This document shows positions 1 through 5,310 of a stretch of 7,208 bases of DNA, piece after piece. The number at the start of each line of letters is the position of its first letter. Position 1 is the first letter of the stretch. The translations under genes and the position numbers were made by a program. Origin of the DNA: Halobacteriales archaeon SW_9_67_24 (GTDB lineage Archaea > Halobacteriota > Halobacteria > Halobacteriales > Halococcaceae); assembly GCA_003022685.1 (NCBI GenBank), contig PXSV01000170.1, positions 1 to 7,208 of the forward strand. The letters run 5' to 3'. The notes below the pieces were generated by a model, which did not search any database, had not been told where the DNA came from, and was given only the letters and a program-made list of their open reading frames with translations.

Positions 1-166
1 CCCGAACGGATCGCGCGCGGCGAGAACGATCCCCGCGAGGTTACCATCGAGAACCACGCTGGCGGCGCGCGCGCCGGCCTCCGGGTCACGGTGAACGACG
101 TCGAGATGACTGCGACCGACTCCTACCTCGGCACCGAGACGGTACCCGTGCCGGTGTTCGGCGGCG
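1..166 (+). other. Beta-rich protein-coding fragment on the strand opposite the helicase (possible inverted C-terminal segment)
   Basis: Plus-strand frame 1 encodes a segment that includes GARAGLRVTVNDVEMTATDS and ends at VPVPVFGGD. It has the alternating hydrophobic pattern of an immunoglobulin-like or FN3-like beta sandwich. Across its first 55 codons I count G or C at 49 of 55 third positions but at only 40 of 55 first positions, which is the profile of a plus-strand haloarchaeal gene. The minus-strand helicase frame uses the same triplet boundaries, so its third position falls on the poorer column here. The frame stays open to 1857, but beyond about 170 it is only the antisense shadow of the helicase. 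The fragment has no start or stop in the window. My inference is that it is the displaced, inverted C-terminal domain of the helicase; it could also come from an unrelated gene joined by a chimera. Confidence 0.55.
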
Positions 167-2127
167 ACCACATCGGACGGCGTCTCGATGCCCTCTCCGG
201 CGAGTTTGCTCGCCCGGCCAGGCCCGACGCCGTCGATCGCGGTGAGCGCGGCGGCGGCCTCGCTCACGCCGTTCTCGACGCGCGCCGCGACCCGACTCGC
301 ACGATTTGCTTCATGTGGCCCACCGAAGCGGTCGAGGAACGCCCGGAGCGCGCCGAGGAGTCGGAGCGCGTTCTGCCGGATGACCCACGCATCGCTCCCG
401 AGTTCGGTGGGGGTCGAACCGGTCGTGCTGGCGTCGAGAATCGCGAGCACCTTCCGGGTTCCCGCATCGAGGTCCGTCACCCGGGAGCCGAGCACGTCGT
501 CGATCGCGTCGCGCTCGGCCTGGCGCGCGTTCACGCTGTCGAACGCCGCGCTGGCGGCGACGGTTTCGAGAATCGCCCCTGTATCGGGGTCGGTCCCCGC
601 GAGCGCCTCGAACCGGCTCGCGGTCGGGAGCCGGAGGTAATACGACGAAGCGAGCGTTCCCAGCGGTGTGGCCGACACCCGGAGGTCGTCGGTCTCGACA
701 AACCCCCGATCGCGGAGTTCGGCGAGCGTCTCGCGCACCTGCTCTCGGAGGCTCTCGACCGCGCCGGGGTTCGAACCGTTCTCCGCCCGGACGAACGCGA
801 ACGTCGTTTCGAGCCAGTCCATCACGTCGCCCACGTCCCGGATCGTGCCCATCGCGATCTCGGCGTTGAGGTGGGTGTCGAGGTCCGCGGTGAGGTGGGA
901 CTCGATCGCCTTTCCATCGCGGAGCAGTCGTCGGTACTTGTCGGCGTCGCTCGCGTCACAGACCACGTGGGCGTAGCCTGCGTCGTCGTAGCCAGGCCGA
1001 CCCGCCCGACCCAACATCTGGAGCACGTCGAGCGGGCTCATGTCGACTTCCCCCTCCAGGGGATCGTGGTATTTGGTATCGCGGATCACGACACACCGAG
1101 CAGGGAGGTTGACGCCCCACGCGAGCGTCGAGGTCGAGAAGAGAAGCTGGATCTTTCCCTGACGGAACCACTCCTCGACGTGGTCCTTGTCGGATTTGGA
1201 GAGGCCGGCGTGGTGGAAGGCGACCCCGTCGAGCGCCGAGTTCCGGAGAGTCTGGTTCTCCAGAACTTGGGTCTCGGTGTGAAAGTCGTAGTTGCCGCGC
1301 GCGCCGATCGGGACGTCCTGCGAGGCGAGTTCGTCGCGGGCTTTTTCGGCCGCATGAACGGTATCCTGGCGGGAGGCGACGAAGACGAGCGCTTGGCCGT
1401 CGTGGCGGATGTGTTCCTCCGCCAAATCGAGCGCGCGATAGAGTCGCCGGTACTTGTCGGCGAAGGCGTTCTCACCGTGCGTGTACGTCCGAACGCCCGA
1501 TTCGAGTTCTACGGGACGATACTCCTCGCCGAAGTCGAAGGTGGTCTCGGGGGGAGCGTCGAGCCAGGCGGCGATCTCGTCGACGTTGGCCATCGTGGCC
1601 GAGAGCGCGACGATCCTGGGTGCCGAGAGCCGCCGGAGCCGCGAGACCGTTACTTCGAGGACGCTGCCCCGTCGCTCGGAATCGAGCAGGTGGACCTCGT
1701 CGATCACACAGCACGCGACGTCGGTGATGAACCCGTATCTGGGGGAGTCGTGTTTCCGGGTGGCCGAATCGACCTTCTCGGGTGTCATCACGAGGATGTC
1801 GGCGCGCTCGGCTCGGCGGGGGCTGAGGTCGCGCTCACCCGTGACGACGTACACTGAGTACCCCAAGTCCTCGAAGCGTTCCCACTCCGATTCCTTCTCG
1901 TTGGTGAGCGCGCGCAGCGGCGCGATGAAGAGGGCGGTGTCGCCCGCGTCGAGACACTTGCAGATGGCGAGTTCGGCGAGTGCGGTCTTTCCACTGGCGG
2001 TGGGCGCGCTCGCCACGACATTCTCGTCGCCCTCCAGGATCGCCGGGAGCGCCTCGCGTTGCATCCGGTTGAACGACTCGAAAGCGAACGCATCGGCGAA
2101 CGCGGGGACGGTCTCGGCGACGTTCAT
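1..2127 (-). CDS. Ski2-like superfamily 2 DEAD/DEAH-box helicase, partial, possibly rearranged at its C-terminus
   Basis: This is an ATP-dependent nucleic-acid helicase of the Ski2/Hel308/Brr2 group, read from an ATG at 2127-2125 to the window edge (709 codons, no stop). Visible motifs are a Q-motif-like RMQREALPAIL near residues 21-31, Walker A APTASGKT (41-48), PLRAL (70-74), TPEK (115-118), Walker B DEVH (143-146), SAT (176-178), FHHAGLS (304-310), STSTLAWGVNLP (331-342) and motif VI QMLGRAGRPGYD (370-381) with both arginine fingers. A winged-helix/Sec63-like region follows, then a helix-hairpin-helix (IDGVGPGRASKLAGEGIETP, about 628-650). A Shine-Dalgarno-like GGGGGTG lies six bases before the start. 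After about residue 654 the reading loses protein character while the opposite strand gains it, so the last 50 or so residues are probably not native. A role in DNA repair or RNA processing is likely from the family, but the substrate cannot be told. Helicase identity is firm; the exact subfamily is not. Confidence 0.88.
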   Translation of the reverse strand, partial: MNVAETVPAFADAFAFESFNRMQREALPAILEGDENVVASAPTASGKTALAELAICKCLDAGDTALFIAPLRALTNEKESEWERFEDLGYSVYVVTGERDLSPRRAERADILVMTPEKVDSATRKHDSPRYGFITDVACCVIDEVHLLDSERRGSVLEVTVSRLRRLSAPRIVALSATMANVDEIAAWLDAPPETTFDFGEEYRPVELESGVRTYTHGENAFADKYRRLYRALDLAEEHIRHDGQALVFVASRQDTVHAAEKARDELASQDVPIGARGNYDFHTETQVLENQTLRNSALDGVAFHHAGLSKSDKDHVEEWFRQGKIQLLFSTSTLAWGVNLPARCVVIRDTKYHDPLEGEVDMSPLDVLQMLGRAGRPGYDDAGYAHVVCDASDADKYRRLLRDGKAIESHLTADLDTHLNAEIAMGTIRDVGDVMDWLETTFAFVRAENGSNPGAVESLREQVRETLAELRDRGFVETDDLRVSATPLGTLASSYYLRLPTASRFEALAGTDPDTGAILETVAASAAFDSVNARQAERDAIDDVLGSRVTDLDAGTRKVLAILDASTTGSTPTELGSDAWVIRQNALRLLGALRAFLDRFGGPHEANRASRVAARVENGVSEAAAALTAIDGVGPGRASKLAGEGIETPSDVVAAEHRHGYRLGAEVGVGRSHLDVVHRDPEAGARAASVVLDGNLAGIVLAARDPFG

Positions 2128-2192
2128 GCGAAGCACCCCCGGGGGCGATTTTCGTGGGCTCGTCGCAAACGCAGTGAAGCGACGGCGTTCAT
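2124..2192 (-). CDS. Possible 22-codon upstream ORF overlapping the helicase start
   Basis: A short ORF (MNAVASLRLRRAHENRPRGC followed by FA) starts at an ATG at 2192 on the minus strand. Its TGA shares bases with the helicase ATG as an ATGA overlap. That arrangement permits translational coupling, but the peptide is arginine-rich, resembles no family I know, and has no clear ribosome binding site. It may be chance. It is in a different frame from the helicase, so it is not an N-terminal extension. Confidence 0.2.
   Translation of the reverse strand: MNAVASLRLRRAHENRPRGCFA
2134..2140 (-). promoter_or_regulatory. Shine-Dalgarno-like site of the helicase
   Basis: GGGGGTG on the minus strand matches the haloarchaeal consensus GGAGGTG at six of seven bases and lies six bases before the ATG. 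It forms half of a CCCCCGGGGG palindrome (2136-2145), so it could be partly hidden by pairing. It supports 2127 as the start. Confidence 0.45.
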
Positions 2193-2239
2193 ACGAAACG
2201 GTCCTGGTTCACACGTCGTGAGCGGAGTGAGGCGGCGGT

Positions 2240-2251
2240 GATCACGTGATC
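2240..2251. repeat. Perfect 12-bp palindrome GATCACGTGATC
   Basis: The palindrome GATCACGTGATC is centred about 118 bases upstream of the helicase ATG. A second CACGTG core occurs at 2353-2358. A perfect dyad of this size between genes fits a dimeric winged-helix or HTH regulator site, but no regulator can be named from sequence. Confidence 0.5.
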
Positions 2252-2373
2252 CGAGGGTAGGAGTGGCGCGCTCAAAGGCGTTTCTCTACCCGACGAATGG
2301 AGGGTTGCGACCGGTGTGCCCGCACTGCGAAGCGTGATTGCGGTCGGTCGAGCACGTGAGTATCCCCTCGTTC

Positions 2374-2472
2374 ATAGGGATCAGCAGTGGTGTTCGGAGT
2401 TTTTCGCCGGAAACCGTTCCTCGCGATCGGTCCCTCCCGGGACGATCCATGGAAATAACTGCTGATCGCTAT
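2374..2472. repeat. Long-range inverted repeat, 14 of 15 bases matching, ending at the MATE stop codon
   Basis: The left arm ATAGGGATCAGCAGT (2374-2388) and the right arm ACTGCTGATCGCTAT (2458-2472) are reverse complements except for one base, separated by 69 bp. The right arm touches the MATE stop codon. The spacer holds its own hairpin (2425-2447). The whole could fold as a nested stem-loop in the MATE 3' UTR, or mark the ends of a very small relic element. Confidence 0.6.
2425..2447. repeat. Hairpin GATCGGTCCC / GGGACGATC inside the larger inverted repeat
   Basis: The arms GATCGGTCCC (2425-2434) and GGGACGATC (2439-2447) pair over nine base pairs with one bulged base and a four-base TCCC loop. 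Its position after the MATE stop fits a 3' UTR structure. Confidence 0.5.
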
Positions 2473-2475
2473 CAG
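2454..2475 (-). terminator. Weak stem-loop plus T-rich stretch at the MATE stop codon
   Basis: Read on the minus strand, CTGAT-AGCG-ATCAG spans the TGA and is followed by CAGTTATTT. A short stem then T-rich sequence could help termination after the transporter, but archaeal termination depends mainly on T-tracts and this one is short and interrupted. Confidence 0.25.
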
Positions 2476-3881
2476 TCCGCGGCGGCGCGTTCGGTCGCGC
2501 GTTCGAGCATCCCGCTCGACGTCTCGTAGCGGTAGTAGATCGCAAGCCCGACGGCGGCCGTGATGTTCGAGATCGTGACCGCCCAGAACACTGCGCCGAC
2601 GCCGACCCCGAGAGCGACGCCGGCCCCGGCGGCGATCGGCAGCCGGACGGCCCAGAACTGGAGGACCGTCGCGACGAAACTCGTCCTGGTGCGCCGCGCA
2701 CCGTTGAACCCCGCCTCGAAGATGTACGCCACCCCGATCGCGGGGTAGCCGTAGGCGAGAATCCGGAGATAGTCGACCGAGAACGCGAGCGCGCGCTCGG
2801 TGAGTTCCGGGGCGAACGCGGTGGCGATCACCGTCGGGACGAGCCACTGGATCACGCCGATGATCCCGAGTCCGACGGCCGCAATCGTGACCCCGAGGTA
2901 GGTCGCCCGTCGCGCACGCTCGGATCGCTCGGCCCCGAGGTTCTGGCCGACGACGCTCTGGGTGGCCTGCTGGAGGCCGAGCGCCGGGATGAACGCGATC
3001 GAAGCGATCCGCGCGCCAACGGTGTACGCCGCGAGCCCGGCCGCGCCGCCGGCGGCGAACGCGACCGCGACGATCAGCACCCGGACGACCTGGCGAACCG
3101 CGCTCTGGCCCGCGACCGGCGCGCCGACATCGAGGAGTTCGCGGAGTTCGTCGTGGTCGAACCTCGCGGCCGCGCGCGAGTACATCCCGCCGTTGCGGCC
3201 GCGAAGCGCCAGTGCGAGCGCGAGCGCGAACCCCGCGGCGTAGCCCGCGATCGTGGCGAGCGCCGCACCCTGAACTTCGAGCGCGGGGACGGGACCCACC
3301 CCGAAGATCAGGACGGGGTCGAGCGCGAGGTTCGTTCCGACGGTGGCGATCGAGACGTACAGCGGCGCGCGCGAGTCGCCCCAGCCGATGAACGCCCCCT
3401 CGACCGCGTCGCTCGCGGCGGCGAAGGGGAGTCCGAGGGCGATCACCCCCAAGTACGTGGTGGCGAGTCGCGTGACGTCGCCGCCGGCCCCGCCACGAGC
3501 GAGCGTGAGGAGTTCGGTCAGCGGGCGTGCGCCGGCCCAGAGAACGAGACCGCCGACGGCCCCGAGCGCGAGCGCGAGGCCGAGCCCGGTGGCGGCGGTC
3601 CGTCGTGCGGCGGTGACGTCGTCGCCGCCGATTCGCTGGGAGACCAGTACTTGCGTCCCGACGTACGGAGCGGTGATGGTGAACGCGAACAGCAGCGCGA
3701 CGACCGGCAGCGCGAGCCCGACGGCGGCGACCGCGGCCGAGCTCAGCCGGCCGAGCCAGAACAGGTCGACCACCTGCTGGACGACCTGGACGAGGTTCTG
3801 GACCAGCAACGGGGCGGCGAGCGCGAGCAGCGCGCGCGCCAACGAGCCCTCGGTGATGTCCTCGGGCGAGAGGTCGAACAT
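2472..3881 (-). CDS. MATE-family multidrug/organic-cation efflux transporter
   Basis: This 469-residue integral membrane protein matches the MATE/NorM-DinF family in length and layout: about twelve hydrophobic segments rich in Ala, Val, Leu and Gly, in two halves joined by a hydrophilic loop near residues 230-250. Such transporters export drugs or organic cations in exchange for H+ or Na+. The N-terminal half shows a helix-1 signature PLLVQNLVQVVQQVVDLFWL continuing GRL, with Asp39, and TNLALDPVLIFG with Asn184 and Asp188. By analogy with Pyrococcus furiosus MATE these correspond to the acidic pair that binds the coupling ion. LGLQQATQSVVGQNLGA is the matching conserved loop of the second half. 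The ATG at 3881 directly precedes MFDLSPEDITEGSLARAL, a normal cytoplasmic start. The gene stands alone, diverging from lipA with 160 bp between them. Substrate is unknown. Confidence 0.92.
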   Translation of the reverse strand: MFDLSPEDITEGSLARALLALAAPLLVQNLVQVVQQVVDLFWLGRLSSAAVAAVGLALPVVALLFAFTITAPYVGTQVLVSQRIGGDDVTAARRTAATGLGLALALGAVGGLVLWAGARPLTELLTLARGGAGGDVTRLATTYLGVIALGLPFAAASDAVEGAFIGWGDSRAPLYVSIATVGTNLALDPVLIFGVGPVPALEVQGAALATIAGYAAGFALALALALRGRNGGMYSRAAARFDHDELRELLDVGAPVAGQSAVRQVVRVLIVAVAFAAGGAAGLAAYTVGARIASIAFIPALGLQQATQSVVGQNLGAERSERARRATYLGVTIAAVGLGIIGVIQWLVPTVIATAFAPELTERALAFSVDYLRILAYGYPAIGVAYIFEAGFNGARRTRTSFVATVLQFWAVRLPIAAGAGVALGVGVGAVFWAVTISNITAAVGLAIYYRYETSSGMLERATERAAAD

Positions 3882-3912
3882 TCGCTCGTCGGGGGATGTG
3901 TGCGGTACCGTT

Positions 3913-3922
3913 GATTAAATTT
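3913..3922 (-). promoter_or_regulatory. Probable TATA box of the MATE gene
   Basis: AAATTTAATC on the minus strand is the most AT-rich patch in the divergent region, preceded by purine-rich GAGGGG as a possible BRE. Transcription would begin about 25 bases downstream, near 3891, giving a leader of roughly ten bases. Confidence 0.6.
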
Positions 3923-4011
3923 CCCCTCGGGGCATCGCATCCAAGCCGCCCGTATCCGGGACCGTCCTGCCCCGTCATCGGTCGACGGTCGCTGCTTCGC
4001 CGAACCCCACG

Positions 4012-4016
4012 TTTTT
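4012..4016 (+). promoter_or_regulatory. Probable TATA-like box of lipA (leaderless transcript)
   Basis: The TTTTT in CCCCACGTTTTTGCCGG is centred 28 bases before the lipA ATG, the spacing expected when transcription starts at or next to the start codon. No Shine-Dalgarno sequence precedes the ATG, which agrees with a leaderless mRNA. Confidence 0.5.
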
Positions 4017-4041
4017 GCCGGCGCGGCCCCGAAAGCGGGCA

Positions 4042-4992
4042 ATGAGTCGCGCGCGAAAGCCCGACTGGCTCGGGTCGCAACCGCCCTCGGGAGAGCGGTT
4101 CACCGAGATCAAGCGCACGCTCCGCGAACGCGACCTCCACACCGTCTGCGAGGAGGCGAACTGTCCCAACATGGGCGAGTGCTGGTCCGGGGGCGACGGT
4201 CCGGGTAGCGGTCCCGGCACGGCAACCTTCATGCTGATGGGCGAGCGGTGCTCGCGCGGCTGTAACTTCTGTGACGTCCAAACGGGAGGCATGGAGCCGC
4301 TCGATCCTGACGAGCCCGCGAACGTCGCCGACGCCGTCACCGAGATCGGCCTCGATTACGTCGTTCTCACGTCGGTCGACCGCGACGACCTCGACGACCA
4401 GGGCGCGAACCACTTCGCCCGGACGATCGAGGCGATCAAGCGGCGCGATCCCGAGATCCTCGTCGAGGTGTTGATCCCCGATTTCCAGGGCGATCCCGAC
4501 TGTGTTCGGCGGATCATCGACGCGGAGCCGGACGTGATCGCGCACAACATCGAGACCGTCGAACGTCTCCAATGGCCCGTCCGGGACCGCCGCGCGGGCT
4601 ACGAGCAGTCGCTCTCGGTGCTCGAAGGGGTCAAGCGCGAGTCGGGCATCCACACCAAGACCTCGATCATGCTCGGTCTCGGCGAGTACGACCACGAGGT
4701 GTACCAGACCCTTGCCGACCTCCGAGAGGCCGACGTCGATATCGTGACCCTCGGCCAGTACCTCCAGCCCTCGCGGTCACATTTGGAAGTCGGCTCGTAC
4801 GTCCACCCCGACAAGTTCGAGACGTGGCGCGCGGTCGCCGAGGACGAACTCGACTTCCTGTACTGTGCCAGCGGCCCGATGGTGCGGTCGTCGTACAAGG
4901 CGGGCGAGCTGTTCGTCGAGAGCGTGCTCCGGGAGGGCCAATCGGTCGACGAAGCGCGGACGGCGGCGCGTGCCGCCTCGCGGTCGGCGTGA
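4042..4992 (+). CDS. lipA: Lipoyl synthase
   Basis: This radical-SAM enzyme inserts two sulfur atoms at C6 and C8 of an octanoyl chain on a lipoyl carrier domain, forming the lipoyl cofactor of 2-oxoacid dehydrogenase E2 and GcvH. Both cluster signatures are intact: the auxiliary cluster CX4CX5C (Cys36, Cys41, Cys47 in CEEANCPNMGEC) and the radical-SAM CX3CX2C (Cys70, Cys74, Cys77 in CSRGCNFC). The C-terminal RSSY (282-285) supplies the serine ligand of the auxiliary cluster. At 316 residues it is normal length. ATG 4042 is chosen because an upstream in-frame TTG (4015) falls inside the putative TATA box and would add a basic, unconserved nonapeptide. Between the two cysteine motifs the Gly/Pro-rich stretch GGDGPGSGPGTATF seems a few residues longer than usual. 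It lies upstream of pdhA-pdhB in the same direction, whose complex needs its product. Confidence 0.96.
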   Translation: MSRARKPDWLGSQPPSGERFTEIKRTLRERDLHTVCEEANCPNMGECWSGGDGPGSGPGTATFMLMGERCSRGCNFCDVQTGGMEPLDPDEPANVADAVTEIGLDYVVLTSVDRDDLDDQGANHFARTIEAIKRRDPEILVEVLIPDFQGDPDCVRRIIDAEPDVIAHNIETVERLQWPVRDRRAGYEQSLSVLEGVKRESGIHTKTSIMLGLGEYDHEVYQTLADLREADVDIVTLGQYLQPSRSHLEVGSYVHPDKFETWRAVAEDELDFLYCASGPMVRSSYKAGELFVESVLREGQSVDEARTAARAASRSA

Positions 4993-5020
4993 TGGGATCC
5001 TTGTGAGTTATTTCGATATG

Positions 5021-5040
5021 TCGCCGACCCGGGTCGGCGA
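5021..5040. repeat. Perfect 20-bp palindrome after lipA
   Basis: TCGCCGACCCGGGTCGGCGA is its own reverse complement over all 20 bases, starting 28 bases past the lipA stop. As RNA it could form a very stable hairpin; as DNA it is a candidate dyad operator or cruciform. A T-rich patch precedes rather than follows it, so it is not a classical intrinsic terminator for lipA. Confidence 0.7.
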
Positions 5041-5042
5041 AT

Positions 5043-5056
5043 ACCGGTAAACCGGT
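5043..5056. repeat. Paired palindrome ACCGGT-AA-ACCGGT
   Basis: Two ACCGGT hexamers, each self-complementary, are separated by two bases and begin three bases after the 20-bp palindrome. The second extends to the 8-bp palindrome AACCGGTT (5050-5057). They act as direct and inverted repeats at once and may extend the neighbouring structure. Confidence 0.5.
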
Positions 5057-5214
5057 TACAACTGACCCTATGAGGCAGGTGGGCCGGCGAGCGTCCACGA
5101 CCGATCGCCAACGGCCGCTGTCGATTCTCGTTCATCGATCGAGTCGCGAGCAGCGCTGAGGATCAACCGTCTCCCTCGCGGAAACCGGACGCTCGGTCGG
5201 TCTTCGGACGTGCC

Positions 5215-5228
5215 TGGCAAGATTGGCA
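5215..5228. repeat. Direct repeat TGGCA-N4-TGGCA upstream of the pdhA TATA box
   Basis: TGGCA at 5215-5219 and 5224-5228 repeats with a nine-base period, ending 14 bases before the TTTACAAA element. The position suits an activator next to the preinitiation complex, but the motif is short and may be chance. Confidence 0.25.
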
Positions 5229-5242
5229 GCCACGGAAAGTCA

Positions 5243-5260
5243 TTTACAAAAGGGATATAA
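5243..5260 (+). promoter_or_regulatory. pdhA promoter: TTTACAAA and GATATAA TATA-like elements
   Basis: Two AT-rich elements, TTTACAAA (5243-5250) and GATATAA (5254-5260), stand out from GC-rich surroundings, behind purine-rich GGAAAG as a possible BRE. The first predicts transcription from about 5272, the second from about 5284. Either gives a 23- to 35-base leader containing the pdhA ribosome binding site. Confidence 0.65.
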
Positions 5261-5283
5261 CCGCGGCGGCCGATCCAACAGGT

Positions 5284-5310
5284 ATGTCAGCGAGGTGGCT
5301 TTGCCCGTGA
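5284..5310 (+). CDS. Possible 8-codon leader ORF overlapping the pdhA start
   Basis: ATG at 5284 opens MSARWLCP, whose TGA overlaps the pdhA GTG as GTGA. The ATG lies about 26 bases downstream of the GATATAA element, where a leaderless transcript would begin, and the pdhA Shine-Dalgarno sits inside it. It could couple translation to pdhA or be accidental. Confidence 0.3.
   Translation: MSARWLCP
5292..5297 (+). promoter_or_regulatory. Shine-Dalgarno site deciding the pdhA GTG start
   Basis: GAGGTG complements the 3' end of haloarchaeal 16S rRNA and ends nine bases before the GTG at 5307. Together with the conserved STLQRDP N-terminus it selects GTG 5307 over the upstream in-frame TTG at 5223, which lies before the TATA elements. 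Confidence 0.65.

Larger units (their letters stand above)
2128..2471. other. Intergenic region between the helicase and the MATE transporter, with several inverted repeats and no convincing gene
   Basis: The 344 bases separate two minus-strand genes. Besides the possible uORF next to the helicase they hold a 6-bp-stem hairpin (CGTCGC 2161-2166 with GCGACG 2179-2184), a 12-bp palindrome (2240-2251), a GGGTAG/CTACCC pair (2255-2260 with 2286-2291), and a long inverted repeat enclosing a hairpin (2374-2472). A minus-strand CTTTGAG near 2271-2277 is a weak TATA candidate. Short ORFs crossing the area show no recognisable protein. Confidence 0.7.
4993..5306. other. Intergenic region between lipA and pdhA, with palindromes and the pdhA promoter
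   Basis: The 314 bases hold, in order, a T-rich patch just after lipA (5001-5013), a perfect 20-bp palindrome (5021-5040), a paired ACCGGT motif (5043-5056), about 150 bases with no recognisable feature, a TGGCA direct repeat (5215-5228), and the pdhA promoter and leader (5243-5306). A 29-codon ORF at 5070-5159 is a third arginine, resembles nothing known, and I do not call it. The size of the gap and the separate promoter argue that lipA and pdhA are separate transcription units. Confidence 0.7.

Noticed and set aside
91..1857. 588-codon plus-strand ORF
   Set aside because: It is antisense to the helicase, whose motifs are all on the minus strand. Only its first 25 or so codons, with the 30 before the ATG, look like genuine coding, and those are reported as the left-edge fragment.
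3153..3914. 253-codon plus-strand ORF opposite the MATE gene
   Set aside because: Composition is Glu/Arg/Gly-rich low complexity, typical of antisense to a hydrophobic GC-rich membrane gene.
3923..3932. CCCC-TC-GGGG mini-hairpin next to the MATE TATA box
   Set aside because: A four-base stem with a two-base loop is too small to be meaningful in DNA of this composition.
4015..4041. TTG-initiated nine-codon extension of lipA
   Set aside because: It overlaps the probable TATA box and adds a basic peptide; ATG 4042 fits a leaderless start.
2272..4695. 807-codon minus-strand ORF spanning an intergenic region, the MATE gene and the antisense of lipA
   Set aside because: It crosses two well-supported genes in wrong frames, has long Arg-rich stretches and no recognisable domain. 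Open antisense frames of this length are normal in high-GC haloarchaeal DNA.
5070..5159. 29-codon ORF between lipA and pdhA
   Set aside because: It is arginine-rich with no Shine-Dalgarno, no conserved feature and no clear promoter, so I treat it as chance.
5223..5306. Upstream in-frame TTG extension of pdhA by 28 codons
   Set aside because: The extension contains the TATA-like elements and is not protein-like; the GTG at 5307 has a good Shine-Dalgarno and the familiar STLQRDP N-terminus.
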